Shown here in pieces: positions 45,881-61,157 of a stretch of 64,000 nucleotides of DNA (positions are counted from its first letter, which is position 1; the number at the start of each line of letters is the position of its first letter). Under the pieces are notes generated by a model, which saw only the letters and a program-made list of their open reading frames with translations, was not told the DNA's origin and did no database searches. This DNA is from Hoylesella loescheii DSM 19665 = JCM 12249 = ATCC 15930 (GTDB taxonomy: Bacteria; Bacteroidota; Bacteroidia; Bacteroidales; Bacteroidaceae). Both the position numbers and the translations under genes were made by a program. The stretch spans positions 62,001-126,000 of the forward strand of contig NZ_KB899218.1 of the NCBI RefSeq assembly GCF_000378085.1. Reading direction: 5' to 3'.

Positions 45881-48800
45881 ATGGCTTCAAAAATTGTTGA
45901 TAACAGAGTAAATTTCGCCAGCGTTCACAATCCGATGCCCTATCCGGATTTCCTCGATGTGCAGTTAAAGTCTTTCAAGGACTTCTTACAGTTAGACACA
46001 CCTCCCGAGGAACGCAAGAACGACGGTTTGTATAAGGTATTCGCTGAGAATTTCCCCATAACCGACACACGGAACAATTTCGTTCTTGAGTTCCTTGACT
46101 ACTATATCGACCCGCCTCGTTACACCATCGACGAGTGTCTCGAGCGTGGTCTTACGTATAGCGTGCCATTGAAGGCCAAGATGAAGCTATACTGCACCGA
46201 CCCCGACCACGAAGACTTCGGCACCTTTATCCAAGACGTTTTCTTGGGTACAATTCCCTATATGACCTCAAACGGCACCTTTGTTATCAACGGTGCTGAG
46301 CGTGTTGTGGTGTCGCAGCTGCACCGTTCGCCCGGTGTTTTCTTCGGTCAAGGCGTGCATGCCAACGGAACAATGCTCTATTCGGCACGTATCATCCCCT
46401 TCAAAGGATCGTGGATTGAGTTCGCTACCGACATCAACAACGTGATGTATGCCTACATCGATCGTAAGAAAAAGTTGCCCGTTACCACGCTTTTGCGTGC
46501 TATCGGCTACGAAAACGACCGTGACATCCTGCAAATCTTCGACCTTGCCGAAGAGGTTAAGGTAAATAAGAAGAACATGAAGGAGGCTCTTGGCAAGCGT
46601 CTTGCTGCTCGTGTGCTGAAGAGTTGGAATGAAGACTTCGTTGACGAAGATACAGGCGAAGTTGTATCCATTGAGCGCAACGAGGTGATTATGGAGCGCG
46701 AAACGGAAATTACCGAAGAAAACGTTGGCGAGATTCTCAACAGCGGCGTTTCTACCGTGCTACTTCACAAGGACGCCGACGCAGCCAACAAGTTCTCCAT
46801 TATCTTCAACACGCTGGCCAAAGACCCCAGCAACTCTGAAAAAGAGGCCGTGCTGTACATCTATCGTCAGCTTCGCAATGCCGATCCTGCCGATGATGCC
46901 AGTGCAAGGGAAGTGTTCCAAAACCTTTTCTTCTCTGACAAGCGATACGACTTGGGTGAAGTAGGACGCTACCGCATCAACAAAAAGTTGGGCTTGGACA
47001 CCGATATGGACACGCGCGTGCTAACCAAAGACGATATCATCGAGATTATCAAGTACCTCATTCAGTTGGTTAACTCGAACGCTACCGTTGACGATATCGA
47101 CCACTTGAGCAACCGTCGTGTGCGCACTGTTGGCGAACAGCTGGCCAACCAGTTCTCTATCGGATTGGCTCGTATGAGCCGCACCATCCGCGAACGTATG
47201 AACGTACGCGACAACGAGGTGTTCACACCCACCGACTTGATTAACGCCAAAACCATTTCTAGCGTTATCAACTCATTCTTCGGCACCAATCCCCTTTCGC
47301 AATTCATGGACCAAACCAACCCCCTAGCCGAGGTAACGCACAAGCGTCGCCTTTCGGCTCTCGGCCCTGGTGGTCTTTCTCGCGAGCGTGCAGGTTTCGA
47401 AGTGCGCGACGTTCACTATACGCACTATGGACGTCTTTGCCCCATCGAGAGCCCCGAAGGTCCTAACATCGGACTTATTTCTTCGCTCTGCGTATACGCC
47501 AACATCAACGAACTTGGTTTCATCGAAACGCCTTACCGCAATGTTACCGATGGCGTAGTAGACCTCGACAATAAGAATTTGGTTTATCTTACCGCTGAAG
47601 AGGAAGAAGACCACATCATCGGACAGGGTAATGCTCCGCTGAACGAAGACGGAACCTTTATCCGCGAGGTGGTTAAATGCCGTCAGGATGCCGACTTCCC
47701 CGTAGTAGCACCCGCCGAGGTAGACCTCATGGACGTGTCACCTCAGCAGATTGCATCTGTATCCGCAGGTCTCATCCCCTTCTTGGAGCACGATGACGGT
47801 CACCGCGCGTTGATGGGATGTAACATGATGCGCCAGGCAGTACCCCTACTCCACAACGATGCGCCCATCGTAGGTACAGGCTTAGAAAAGCAAGTTTGCG
47901 AAGACTCACGTACCATGATTACTGCCGAAGGCGATGGTGTTATCGACTATGTTGACGCCACCACCATCCGTATTCTATACGATCGCACCGAAGACGAAGA
48001 GTATGTAAGCTTCGAACCCGCACTGAAAGAATACCGCGTGCCCAAGTTCCGCCGTACAAACCAAAACATGACCATCGACCTTCGCCCCATCTGCGTGAAG
48101 GGACAGCGTGTTAAGGCAGGCGATATACTCACCGAAGGCTATGCCACCGAGAATGGCGAACTAGCCTTGGGCCGTAACCTCCTCGTGGCATACATGCCGT
48201 GGAAGGGTTACAACTACGAGGACGCCATCGTGCTTTCCGAGCGCTTGGTACGCGACGACGTGCTCACTTCGGTTCACGTTGACGAATATTCACTTGACGT
48301 TCGCGAAACCAAACGTGGTGTTGAAGAGTTTACCAGCGACATCCCCAACGTGAGCGAAGAGGCCACAAAAGACCTCGACGACAACGGTGTGGTACGTGTT
48401 GGTGCACGTATCGAACCAGGCGATATCCTCATTGGTAAGATTTCGCCAAAGGGAGAAAGCGATCCTTCACCCGAAGAAAAACTGCTTCGTGCCATCTTCG
48501 GCGATAAGGCTGGCGACGTTAAGGATTCGTCACTCAAGGCTAACCCCTCGCTCAGTGGTGTAGTTATCGACAAGAAACTATTCTCGCGTGCCATTAAGAC
48601 CCGCGAATCGAAGAAGCAAGACAAGGTTATTCTTGCCAAGATAGACGAAGAATACGAGGCTAAGAACGAAGACCTCAAGGACATCCTGGTAGACAAACTC
48701 CTCGAACTCACCGAAGACAAGGTGTCGCAGGGCGTTAAAGACTATACAGGTGCCGAAATTATCAATAAGGGTAGCAAGTTCACCGCGGCAACGCTCAAGA

Positions 48801-49693
48801 ACTTAGAATACGATGGCATTCAGTCTAGCGATTGGACCGACGATGCCCATACGAACGATTTGATACAGAAGCTCATCATGAACTACATCCGCAAGTACAA
48901 ACTGTTGGATGCAGAGCTTAAGCGTCGTAAGTTCGCCATCACCATCGGCGACGAACTACCCTCGGGCATTCTCCAAATGGCCAAGGTGTATGTTGCGAAG
49001 AAACGTAAGATTGGCGTGGGTGATAAGCTGGCCGGACGACATGGTAACAAGGGTATCGTTTCTAAGGTAGTGCGCATGGAAGACATGCCGTTCCTCGAAG
49101 ATGGACGCCCTGTCGACCTCGTGCTCAACCCCTTGGGTGTGCCTTCGCGTATGAACTTGGGACAGATTTTCGAGGCTATTCTCGGTGCTGCCGGTAAGAA
49201 CTTGGGCGTGAAATTCGCTACACCCATCTTCGATGGAGCCAAACTTGAAGACCTTTCCGAGTGGACAGACAAGGCCGAACTGCCCCGTCTCTGCTCTACT
49301 TACCTCTACGATGGCGAGACGGGCGAGAAGTTCGACCAACCCGCTACCGTGGGCGTTACCTACTTCTTGAAGCTCGGCCACATGGTCGAAGACAAGATGC
49401 ACGCCCGCTCCATTGGTCCATACTCACTCATCACGCAGCAACCTCTCGGTGGTAAAGCACAGTTCGGTGGACAGCGTTTCGGAGAAATGGAAGTCTGGGC
49501 CATCGAAGCCTTCGGTGCAAGTCACATCCTTCAAGAAATCCTCACCATCAAGTCAGACGACGTTGTGGGCCGTTCTAAGGCCTACGAGGCAATCGTCAAA
49601 GGCGAGCCAATGCCAACACCAGGCATCCCCGAGTCGCTCAACGTGCTGCTGCACGAGCTTCGCGGTCTGGGATTGAGCATCAAGATGGATTAA
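45881..49693 (+). CDS. rpoB: RNA polymerase beta subunit
   Basis: A 1270-residue beta subunit. The rifampicin region reads [20 protein letters not shown] then [14 protein letters not shown], with Asp, His and Ser at the main resistance positions, so it looks drug-sensitive. The C-terminal [39 protein letters not shown] region is present from about residue 1180. The frame is unbroken and rpoC follows 26 nt later. Confidence 0.99.
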   Translation: MASKIVDNRVNFASVHNPMPYPDFLDVQLKSFKDFLQLDTPPEERKNDGLYKVFAENFPITDTRNNFVLEFLDYYIDPPRYTIDECLERGLTYSVPLKAKMKLYCTDPDHEDFGTFIQDVFLGTIPYMTSNGTFVINGAERVVVSQLHRSPGVFFGQGVHANGTMLYSARIIPFKGSWIEFATDINNVMYAYIDRKKKLPVTTLLRAIGYENDRDILQIFDLAEEVKVNKKNMKEALGKRLAARVLKSWNEDFVDEDTGEVVSIERNEVIMERETEITEENVGEILNSGVSTVLLHKDADAANKFSIIFNTLAKDPSNSEKEAVLYIYRQLRNADPADDASAREVFQNLFFSDKRYDLGEVGRYRINKKLGLDTDMDTRVLTKDDIIEIIKYLIQLVNSNATVDDIDHLSNRRVRTVGEQLANQFSIGLARMSRTIRERMNVRDNEVFTPTDLINAKTISSVINSFFGTNPLSQFMDQTNPLAEVTHKRRLSALGPGGLSRERAGFEVRDVHYTHYGRLCPIESPEGPNIGLISSLCVYANINELGFIETPYRNVTDGVVDLDNKNLVYLTAEEEEDHIIGQGNAPLNEDGTFIREVVKCRQDADFPVVAPAEVDLMDVSPQQIASVSAGLIPFLEHDDGHRALMGCNMMRQAVPLLHNDAPIVGTGLEKQVCEDSRTMITAEGDGVIDYVDATTIRILYDRTEDEEYVSFEPALKEYRVPKFRRTNQNMTIDLRPICVKGQRVKAGDILTEGYATENGELALGRNLLVAYMPWKGYNYEDAIVLSERLVRDDVLTSVHVDEYSLDVRETKRGVEEFTSDIPNVSEEATKDLDDNGVVRVGARIEPGDILIGKISPKGESDPSPEEKLLRAIFGDKAGDVKDSSLKANPSLSGVVIDKKLFSRAIKTRESKKQDKVILAKIDEEYEAKNEDLKDILVDKLLELTEDKVSQGVKDYTGAEIINKGSKFTAATLKNLEYDGIQSSDWTDDAHTNDLIQKLIMNYIRKYKLLDAELKRRKFAITIGDELPSGILQMAKVYVAKKRKIGVGDKLAGRHGNKGIVSKVVRMEDMPFLEDGRPVDLVLNPLGVPSRMNLGQIFEAILGAAGKNLGVKFATPIFDGAKLEDLSEWTDKAELPRLCSTYLYDGETGEKFDQPATVGVTYFLKLGHMVEDKMHARSIGPYSLITQQPLGGKAQFGGQRFGEMEVWAIEAFGASHILQEILTIKSDDVVGRSKAYEAIVKGEPMPTPGIPESLNVLLHELRGLGLSIKMD

Positions 49694-49719
49694 TTCACAC
49701 CCTTAATTGAAAAAGTAAA

Positions 49720-54054
<4,335 letters not shown>

Positions 54055-54108
54055 ACACCTGCGTGTCAACCGCATAATCTCCGCCATTTAAGGCGCGTAT
54101 AATAATAA

Positions 54109-54143
54109 AAAGGCCATCGGTATTATTGCCGATGGCCTTTTTT
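54109..54143 (+). terminator. Rho-independent terminator after rpoC
   Basis: AAAGGCCATCGG (54109-54120) and CCGATGGCCTTT (54129-54140) form a perfect 12-bp stem with an 8-nt loop and a T-run to 54143. The run of A before it could also let it work on the minus strand. Confidence 0.92.
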
Positions 54144-54236
54144 GATGCATATCACCAAACAACTTCAAAGAAACCATGACACCCGATCAATCGATTTGTT
54201 ATGCGTTTATTCAACTTTAAATTTATTCCATACAAT

Positions 54237-54340
54237 TGGAACGTGTGTTCCATCTTATCCGGAACCTTGTTCCAGTTGATATGTAACACTGTTCCAATTA
54301 ACATGGAACAAGATTCCAGCTAAGATGTAACTCACCCATT
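54237..54340. repeat. Family A palindrome array, copy 5 (four clear units)
   Basis: Units begin at 54237 (16 bp, TGGAACGTGTGTTCCA), 54260, 54282 and 54304, then a decayed one at 54326. Clear units read CGGAACCTTGTTCCA, TGTAACACTGTTCCA and TGGAACAAGATTCCA. Linkers are 7 bp, so the period is 22 except for the first step of 23. A half unit ending ATTCCA lies just upstream. No family B sequence was found near this copy. Confidence 0.8.
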
Positions 54341-54697
54341 AACACCAAAACTGATAACACGCCATTAGATTGCCAGTTGCAACTAAACCCAAAATGCAAA
54401 TTGATAAGAGTGTTAACACGATGGGATTTATGCATTCGTATATAGCTATAGATAGGCTTGGTAGAGAATAAGTATTTAGTTGAAAAAGTATTACCCAATG
54501 AAAGAACGGCATTTAATACAATTTTGTAAACTAACCGAGCATAGGGCGTTATGTAAAAGCTCACATCCTGATTAACTCGTATAAAATAAAGGATAGACAA
54601 AAACATGCTATAAGACGTGATATTATTACATACTGGCGCTATAAACATCCAAGAAAGTAAAAATATAAAGACCCAAGTGCATTTTCTTTTCAAAAAG
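54341..54697. other. AT-rich spacer without a supported gene
   Basis: A minus-strand open frame of 131 codons (54298-54693) begins with a hydrophobic stretch but runs into the family A array. It has no recognisable domain, so I do not call it a gene. No tRNA or promoter was found in this part. Confidence 0.3.
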
Positions 54698-54729
54698 TTT
54701 GGCGTTTAAAAGATGTTTTCATAAATTTG
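54698..54729 (+). promoter_or_regulatory. Full promoter upstream of the second susC
   Basis: TTTG (54698-54701), 20 nt, then TAAATTTG (54722-54729) match both consensus boxes and the spacing. The start of transcription would be near 54736, leaving a leader of about 265 nt before the 55001 start codon. No known riboswitch was recognised in the leader. Confidence 0.7.
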
Positions 54730-55000
54730 CGATATCATGCATACTATCACCATAAAAAGTGGTAAGGCCTGATGAAACTAACTTGAGAAGATTGAAGACC
54801 GCACCCTCTGCACTAAGACTCGGATGCATGGTATTAGGTCAAATCCATTTGCTTAGCTGCAACCCCTTGCGTGAAAAACGGAGAAGAACACCCCGAAACG
54901 CTATGATTTAAGACTATTTCGCATGCCTATACACTTTTGTATAGACAGTAGGAAAATTTTGATTAGAAACCAAAAAGTAGTAATTTAAAAACGTAGTATT

Positions 55001-58000
55001 ATGTTCAAAAGGCTAATCTTATTCCTGACATGCCTGTTCCTCACGGCAGGAATGGCACTGGCGCAAACGCGCGTGGGTGGAGTAGTCGTGGCTTTGCCCG
55101 ACAACGAACCCGTGGTGGGAGCCTCGGTAAAAGTGGTGGGCACCGGCACTGGCACCATTACCGACCTCGACGGAAAGTTCTCACTCTCCGTTCCCGCTAA
55201 TGCCAGACTAGAAATCTCGTACATCGGCATGAAAACCAAAATTCTACCAGCTAAGACTAACATGCGCGTAGAAATGGAAAGCGTAGACAATACCATCGAC
55301 GAAGTGATGGTGGTGGCCTATGGTGTGTCGAAGAAATCTTCATTTACGGGTTCAGCACAGAACGTTGATAATAAGAAGATAGAACTTCGCCCGATAACTA
55401 GTGCCACCAAAGCCTTGGAGGGAAACGTTTCGGGATTGCTCATGACGTCTGGTACAGGCCAGCCTGGCACGGGTGCAACCATCCGCGTTCGTGGTTTCGG
55501 TTCTATCAACGCATCTAACGACCCACTTTATGTTTTGGACGGCATACCCTACGACGGTAGTCTCAACTCCATCAACCCTTCCGACATCGAGTCGATAACC
55601 GTGCTGAAGGACGCATCGGCCGGTGCATTGTATGGTGCGCGCGGTGCCAATGGTGTTGTGCTGATTACTACTAAGGCAGGAAAGAGCGGAAAAGCACAGG
55701 TAACATGGCGGTCAACAGCTGGATGGGCTAGCCGTGCGCTAAAACAATATAAAACCGTTTCGCAAGAAGAATATGTACAACTGCAATACGAAAGCCTACG
55801 CAACAATGCCTACTTCAACAATGGTAAGACATGGACTGAAGCCGAAGAAGACGGAAGAAACGGCCTAAGTGGAAAGCTGGGCGGGGAGCTATATAATCCC
55901 TTTAAAAACTATACTTGGGACAAAATCATAGATCCTGCAACAGGTATGGTGCGTCCCGATGCGAAGGCTGCATGGAACGAAAGTTGGCTTGATGCAGTTG
56001 TGCACGAAGGAGCATTTAGACATGAGCATCAATTGACTATAACGGGCGGCGACAACAAAACACAATGGCTTGCCTCGATGGGCTATCTCAACGAAGAGGG
56101 TATGCTGGTTACCACACGTTTCCAGCGTTACAGCGGGCGTGCTAATATCAACACGGCGGTTACCGATTGGTTCTCAGCTAATCTCAATTTGTCATTGGCG
56201 CATAGTAAATCAGATTTCAGCAACTATACAGGAGCAGCCACCTCTAACGTGTGGTACACTTCACAATTCATTAATCCGCTGTTCCCCGTATATGTAAAGA
56301 ATGCTGACGGCACAACCAAGTTAGACGCAAACGGAAATCCCATGCCCGACTATGGAGAAAGCGGACGCCCAGGCTCATTAAGTGATTTCAGTGCTTTAGG
56401 AAGTATTCTTGACGACAAGTCGGATCGCACTCGAGACATTGCAGGTGTACGTACCGGAATGGTTTTCGGTGGCGACAGCGAACGATTTGGCTGGTTCAAA
56501 GGACTTAAACTCGCCTTAAACTTCGGCTTAGATTATCAGTCGCAATACGAAATGGACTATAAGAACATGTTTCATGGCAATCAAAAGAAAGATGGCGGAC
56601 TAATAACAAAGGAAAATGGACGTACTCAGAGCTACACGTTCAACCAATTGCTAACATATAACCGCTCTTTCGGAGAACATCATATGGACGTGTTGCTGGG
56701 ACACGAGTTCTATGAGTACATCTATTCGTTCTTAGAAGCAGCTAAGTCTAACCTTGCTCCCGGTATATACGAACTACGCCCTGGAACAACCATGAAAGTT
56801 GCCGACTCTTACACAAATGTTTATCGAATTAATTCACTCTTGAGCCGCGTAAACTACAATTTCAACGACAAATACTATCTTTCGGCATCGTTGCGTCAAG
56901 ACGCATCTTCGCGATTCCACCGCAGCAGCAACAAAGGTACATTCTGGTCGTTGGGCGGAAATTGGCGCGTGTCTAACGAAGCGTTTATGAAAGACGTGAA
57001 ATGGATAGACAACCTTAACGTGAAAGTGAGCTACGGAGAACAGGGAAACGACAATATTGGTAAACTTTACGCTTGGCAAAGCCTTTATAATTTGAGTTAT
57101 AAGAACGCCGACAACTTGGGTGCTGTAATCTCAAGTATGGAGACTAAAGGTGTGTCGTGGGAGAAGAACGGCAACTTGAACGCCGGACTTGAAACATCGC
57201 TGTTTAACGGACGGGTGAAACTGGGCTTTGAATACTATTACCGCAAAACGTCTGACATGTTGCTTTCGTACCCTATGGCAACCTCTACGGGTTTCGACGG
57301 CTACAATGCCAATGTAGGTAACGTTCGCAACACGGGTGTGGAGTTCTCGCTCTCGGGAACGCCCATTCAGACGAAAGATTGGCGTTGGGAACTCACATGG
57401 ATGGGTACCACCACCCGCAATAAGGTGTTAAAGCTAACGAAAGAGACACCAGAAATTCTAAGTGGCGTATTCTCTATTAAGGAAGGGCTTCCCCTTAACA
57501 CCTTCTATATGGCACGTGCGGCTGGTGTAGACCCGCTTACTGGCAAGCAATTGTATTGGGCTTACAAGAAAGATGCCAACGGCAATATGATAGAAGGCAG
57601 CGAATACATCACATCGAAGGTGGAAGAAGCAACAAACAGCAAATATTATTTGGGAAGCCGCATTCCCGACCTTTATGGCAGTATTGGCTCAAGTCTTACT
57701 TACAAAGATTTCGACTTGTATGTACTCACCGTTTATTCTATTGGTGGAAAGGTGTACGACAACCTCTATGCATCGTCTATGTCACCAGATTATGTGAACC
57801 AAACATGGCATAAGAACGCACTGCGCCGTTGGCAAAAGGTGGGCGACAAAACCGATGTGCCGCGTACGCTTTATGGCGACGCTTCCATAGCAAACGACCG
57901 TTTCTTACTCGATGCGTCGTATTTTGCCATCAAAAACATTACGCTAGGCTACACATTCCCCGCCTCGCTCACTCGCAAAGCTGGCATTGTTTCAGCTCGT

Positions 58001-58138
58001 CTCTTTACATCGGTAGACAATCTTGCTCTGTTCTGCCATATGGATGGATTGGATCCACAATACAATTTTTCGGGAACGAATACATTCTCTTACGCCCCAG
58101 CCAAGACTTGGACCGTGGGATTTGAAGTGAAATTCTAA
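55001..58138 (+). CDS. SusC/RagA-like TonB-dependent receptor (no STN domain)
   Basis: A 1045-residue outer-membrane importer. It has a signal peptide (about 1-21, ending MALAQ), a carboxypeptidase-D-like domain (about 24-95), a plug starting IDEVMVVAYGVSKKSSFTGS with RVRGFGSINASNDPLYVLDG, and a beta-barrel ending KTWTVGFEVKF. Unlike the receptor at 19397 it lacks the N-terminal STN domain and has no sigma/anti-sigma genes beside it, so its control must differ. The substrate is unknown; no glycosidase or peptidase gene lies next to it in the window. Confidence 0.94.
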   Translation: MFKRLILFLTCLFLTAGMALAQTRVGGVVVALPDNEPVVGASVKVVGTGTGTITDLDGKFSLSVPANARLEISYIGMKTKILPAKTNMRVEMESVDNTIDEVMVVAYGVSKKSSFTGSAQNVDNKKIELRPITSATKALEGNVSGLLMTSGTGQPGTGATIRVRGFGSINASNDPLYVLDGIPYDGSLNSINPSDIESITVLKDASAGALYGARGANGVVLITTKAGKSGKAQVTWRSTAGWASRALKQYKTVSQEEYVQLQYESLRNNAYFNNGKTWTEAEEDGRNGLSGKLGGELYNPFKNYTWDKIIDPATGMVRPDAKAAWNESWLDAVVHEGAFRHEHQLTITGGDNKTQWLASMGYLNEEGMLVTTRFQRYSGRANINTAVTDWFSANLNLSLAHSKSDFSNYTGAATSNVWYTSQFINPLFPVYVKNADGTTKLDANGNPMPDYGESGRPGSLSDFSALGSILDDKSDRTRDIAGVRTGMVFGGDSERFGWFKGLKLALNFGLDYQSQYEMDYKNMFHGNQKKDGGLITKENGRTQSYTFNQLLTYNRSFGEHHMDVLLGHEFYEYIYSFLEAAKSNLAPGIYELRPGTTMKVADSYTNVYRINSLLSRVNYNFNDKYYLSASLRQDASSRFHRSSNKGTFWSLGGNWRVSNEAFMKDVKWIDNLNVKVSYGEQGNDNIGKLYAWQSLYNLSYKNADNLGAVISSMETKGVSWEKNGNLNAGLETSLFNGRVKLGFEYYYRKTSDMLLSYPMATSTGFDGYNANVGNVRNTGVEFSLSGTPIQTKDWRWELTWMGTTTRNKVLKLTKETPEILSGVFSIKEGLPLNTFYMARAAGVDPLTGKQLYWAYKKDANGNMIEGSEYITSKVEEATNSKYYLGSRIPDLYGSIGSSLTYKDFDLYVLTVYSIGGKVYDNLYASSMSPDYVNQTWHKNALRRWQKVGDKTDVPRTLYGDASIANDRFLLDASYFAIKNITLGYTFPASLTRKAGIVSARLFTSVDNLALFCHMDGLDPQYNFSGTNTFSYAPAKTWTVGFEVKF

Positions 58139-58161
58139 ACAAACATACCAAATTTGTCAAT

Positions 58162-59694
58162 ATGAAAACATTCGTAAATATCACTATATACGGACTGTTG
58201 GGACTTGCAGTGGGGCTTTCTTCCTGCGACAGCAGTCTGTTAGACACCAGCCCAACGGGGTCTATCTCGGGCGATGTTGTACTTAAAGATGCTTCTTCTG
58301 CAGAAATTGCCGTCAACGGCATCATCAGAATGTTCTATGCAGTAGACAATCACGAACATTTCGGGGTAGCAAGTATGGCTATCATGCACGACATGATGGC
58401 AGAAGACATGATATTAGGAAAAGAAGGAAACGGTTGGTTTAGTTGGGATGCACTTTACAAAATAAAATCTTTGTACACCCGCAAGGACGAAAGATGCTAT
58501 AACATATGGAACGACAACTACTCCATCATCGCCAGTGCTAACTATATACTAGCGGCCGAAACCACAATGGCGGGCGACCCTAAGGCCGTTGATTATGTTG
58601 TGGGGCAAGCTTATGGATTTAGGGCTTTTGCTTATTTTGCATTAGCCCAAACTTACGCACGCACAATTGTTGGCCACGAAAAGGAAAAATGTGTGCCCAT
58701 CTACACTGGGCCGACAGTGCCCTCCACCACTGGCCAGCCACGTTCTTCTAACGAGGCTGTCTATGCACAGATCGAGTCCGACCTAACCAAAGCCGCAGAA
58801 AAACTTAAAGGCATGAACAAAAAGCATGTCAGCCATCTTAACTATGCCACGGTACAGGGCTTGCTTGCCAGAGTTAAAATGGTAGAAAACAAATGGGCAG
58901 ATGCTAAAGAGGCTGCTTTGCAGGCTATAAATGCAAGCAAATGTAAAATTCTTAAGATTGAAGGATTTCGTGGCTTAAATAATGCAAAGGCAGACAACGT
59001 ACTTTGGGGGATGGAAATAAAAGCTGACCAAAGTGGAGGCTGGGCAAACTTCTTCTCGCACATGGATACTCTTCAATATGGAGGAAGGGCACCCAAACAG
59101 ATTTCGCAAACTTTATATGCAAAAATGAACACTACCGACGATCGTCGCAAATGGTGGAATCCTCATTCGCATTTCAACACGTTTGATGGCGCGCAGGTGA
59201 AAAGTGGTTATCAACAAGATAAATTCCACTTTGCAAATCCCAAAGAAGGAACAGGTGATTATATATTCATGCGTGTTGAAGAAATGTATCTCACGGCAGC
59301 CGAAGCCGCGTGCCGATTGGGCGACGACGCCGAGGCTAAAAAGTACCTCATGGAACTAATGAAGATGAGAGACCCCAAATACACAACAGACAAGACTGGA
59401 ACGGAATTAGGCAAAGTGTCTAGCCAAGAAAAGGGGTCGCTTCTCGAAGAAATTATTACACAAAGACGCATAGAACTTTGGGGCGAGTTTGGACGAATGA
59501 ACGACTTGCGCCGATTGAGGCAAGGTTTCAGGAGAACAGCCGCAGACGGATGGACTATGGCGTCATACCTCTTAAAGACAAGGCCTACCGAAGATCCTGA
59601 AAGCTACATGTGGGTGCTTACAATCCCGCAAAGCGAATTCGACGGCAATGTAAATATGAAAGCAGACACAGACCAGAACCCAATGGGAGATTAA
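58162..59694 (+). CDS. SusD/RagB-like lipoprotein
   Basis: A 510-residue surface lipoprotein with lipobox cysteine C22 (GLSSCDSSLLD) and the SusD-type start LLDTSPTGSI. The TPR-like region GQAYGFRAFAYFALAQTYAR and the C-terminal RVEEMYLTAAEAACRLGDDA and EEIITQRRIELWGEFGRMND are SusD hallmarks. It is 23 nt after the receptor gene. Confidence 0.93.
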   Translation: MKTFVNITIYGLLGLAVGLSSCDSSLLDTSPTGSISGDVVLKDASSAEIAVNGIIRMFYAVDNHEHFGVASMAIMHDMMAEDMILGKEGNGWFSWDALYKIKSLYTRKDERCYNIWNDNYSIIASANYILAAETTMAGDPKAVDYVVGQAYGFRAFAYFALAQTYARTIVGHEKEKCVPIYTGPTVPSTTGQPRSSNEAVYAQIESDLTKAAEKLKGMNKKHVSHLNYATVQGLLARVKMVENKWADAKEAALQAINASKCKILKIEGFRGLNNAKADNVLWGMEIKADQSGGWANFFSHMDTLQYGGRAPKQISQTLYAKMNTTDDRRKWWNPHSHFNTFDGAQVKSGYQQDKFHFANPKEGTGDYIFMRVEEMYLTAAEAACRLGDDAEAKKYLMELMKMRDPKYTTDKTGTELGKVSSQEKGSLLEEIITQRRIELWGEFGRMNDLRRLRQGFRRTAADGWTMASYLLKTRPTEDPESYMWVLTIPQSEFDGNVNMKADTDQNPMGD

Positions 59695-59715
59695 TAACAA
59701 CTAATAATTGTAATT

Positions 59716-60561
59716 ATGGTAAAGTTTAAAGTATTAATGGCAACACTTACGTTGTTAGGTGGGTTCTTGTTTGCAGCATGCGACACCGAGAACGTGAGGG
59801 ACACGTATACGCCTACGAACCAAAGCATATCGTTTGAACAGAAACAACTACCACAGGCACTCAGCACAAACGCAGAATATCTTTACGAAGTAAAGTTGCT
59901 TAGGGTAAAATCTGATGGAAACTATACCGCTCACTATACATTAACAACTGAAACGGCAGACAATTTTGTTGACGAAACCCAAGGAAGTGTAAGTTTTGAA
60001 AGCGGACAGAACGCTGCGACAATCAAGGTGAAAGCCACCGGCATGGAGAAAGGCAAGATATATAAAGCAATCTTAGCCTTGGCAGAATCAGAGAAAGCAC
60101 AAAGGGATCCTGCCATTACCACCGTCTTCGACACCACTTCAATATCCATCAAATGCGATTATGAGTGGGAAAAGGCTGGCCGCGTTTCTTTCACCGACTT
60201 CACATTCTCAGACGATGGAGCAACAGACACCGTCGTTGTTGAACATGGGAAGGGAAGCAACGTTTATAGGCTAGTTGAACCATACAGCGTGTACCGCGCT
60301 GATGGAGTGAAAGGGGCTGACATCGAGTTTAAACTTGACGAGAACCATGCCGCTTCTAAAGATGTAGGTACATTCCCACTTGAGACGACTAATGCACTGG
60401 GTTATACAATGTACTGGAATCCTGTTAAATATCCTAACTACTGCGCACTAACAAGCGAAGGGAATGTATATACGTTTACTTTCCTTGTTGCAAAAGGAGG
60501 GAAACTTTATCCTGGTGGAAAATTCACATATAAATGGTTTGAAGGTTGGCCAGGACAATAA
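59716..60561 (+). CDS. Surface lipoprotein, unknown ligand
   Basis: A 281-residue lipoprotein with lipobox cysteine C22 (LFAACDTEN). It is predicted mostly beta; the middle (YTAHYTLTTETADNFVDETQ and GSVSFESGQNAATIKVKA) resembles Calx-beta or DUF1735-like modules. The C-terminal half has no motif I know. By position, third gene after a SusCD pair, it is probably an accessory binding protein. It is 21 nt after the SusD gene. Confidence 0.75.
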   Translation: MVKFKVLMATLTLLGGFLFAACDTENVRDTYTPTNQSISFEQKQLPQALSTNAEYLYEVKLLRVKSDGNYTAHYTLTTETADNFVDETQGSVSFESGQNAATIKVKATGMEKGKIYKAILALAESEKAQRDPAITTVFDTTSISIKCDYEWEKAGRVSFTDFTFSDDGATDTVVVEHGKGSNVYRLVEPYSVYRADGVKGADIEFKLDENHAASKDVGTFPLETTNALGYTMYWNPVKYPNYCALTSEGNVYTFTFLVAKGGKLYPGGKFTYKWFEGWPGQ

Positions 60562-60846
60562 AAGCCTAGGGTAATAGACCTTTTTTTATAAAGAAAAGAT
60601 GTTAATGTGTGCATGCCTAGCATGCGTCCCTAACGCGATATTTATTCAGTTTGTGGGCTTAATGCTTAACCCAATGGGGAAGGCGTTAAGCCTGCTTTTA
60701 TTCATGGGGAGAATAAGAGTGAAACCAGCAATTAAAATGCGAAAGAGTGAAAAAGATAACGCAAAGGTGAAAGGGTAAACTAATGCTCTTATTAGTAAGT
60801 TTATCAACTCGTCAACTTGAATATACTGAAATGTCGTAAAAACGAC
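60562..60846 (+). other. Spacer after the second SusCD set
   Basis: A weak stem followed by seven T (about 60569-60591) may end the operon. Further on are GTGAAA and AAAGGTGAAAGG motifs like those near 27590-27690. No gene is supported. Confidence 0.35.
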
Positions 60847-60894
60847 AGCTCGGAACAACAAAAGAGGCCTGTTGGCTTCTTGTCGTTCCGAGCT
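60847..60894 (-). terminator. Hairpin between convergent operons
   Basis: AGCTCGGAAC (60847-60856) and GTTCCGAGCT (60885-60894) form a perfect 10-bp stem with further imperfect pairing inside. Read on the minus strand it is followed after 4 nt by five T, fitting a terminator, though 264 nt beyond the stop of the gene at 61158. Between 60895 and 61157 I see no gene. Confidence 0.5.
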
Positions 60895-61157
60895 GATATT
60901 TTAGCAATGGCGTTACAATAAACATGTGCGCCTGCGAAGAAGGTATGAAAACGGGCTTTACTTCCGACTGTGTTGGGGTGGAAAAAGAGCTTGTAACCTA
61001 TCTCTTACCTATGGGATAGGCTTCATTTCAAACCATTCTCTAAGTGATAAGTGTGGTGATATGCCAAGCTGCCACAAAGCAAACGAAATGCAAGTGAGGC
61101 TGCAACGAGGCATGTTATTCACCCTCTCTCCCCAAGATTAGGGGTGGGATGAGGCAC

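Noticed and set aside
46900..47450. Rifampicin-resistance change in rpoB
   Set aside because: The [21 protein letters not shown] residues at the usual resistance sites are wild type.
54298..54693. 131-residue minus-strand frame starting with a hydrophobic stretch
   Set aside because: Its C-terminal end is made of family A repeat sequence and the rest matches nothing I know; AT-rich DNA often gives such hydrophobic frames.
54736..55000. Possible riboswitch or hammerhead motif (CTGATGAAAC near 54770)
   Set aside because: The stems required for a TPP, cobalamin or hammerhead fold are not present around it.
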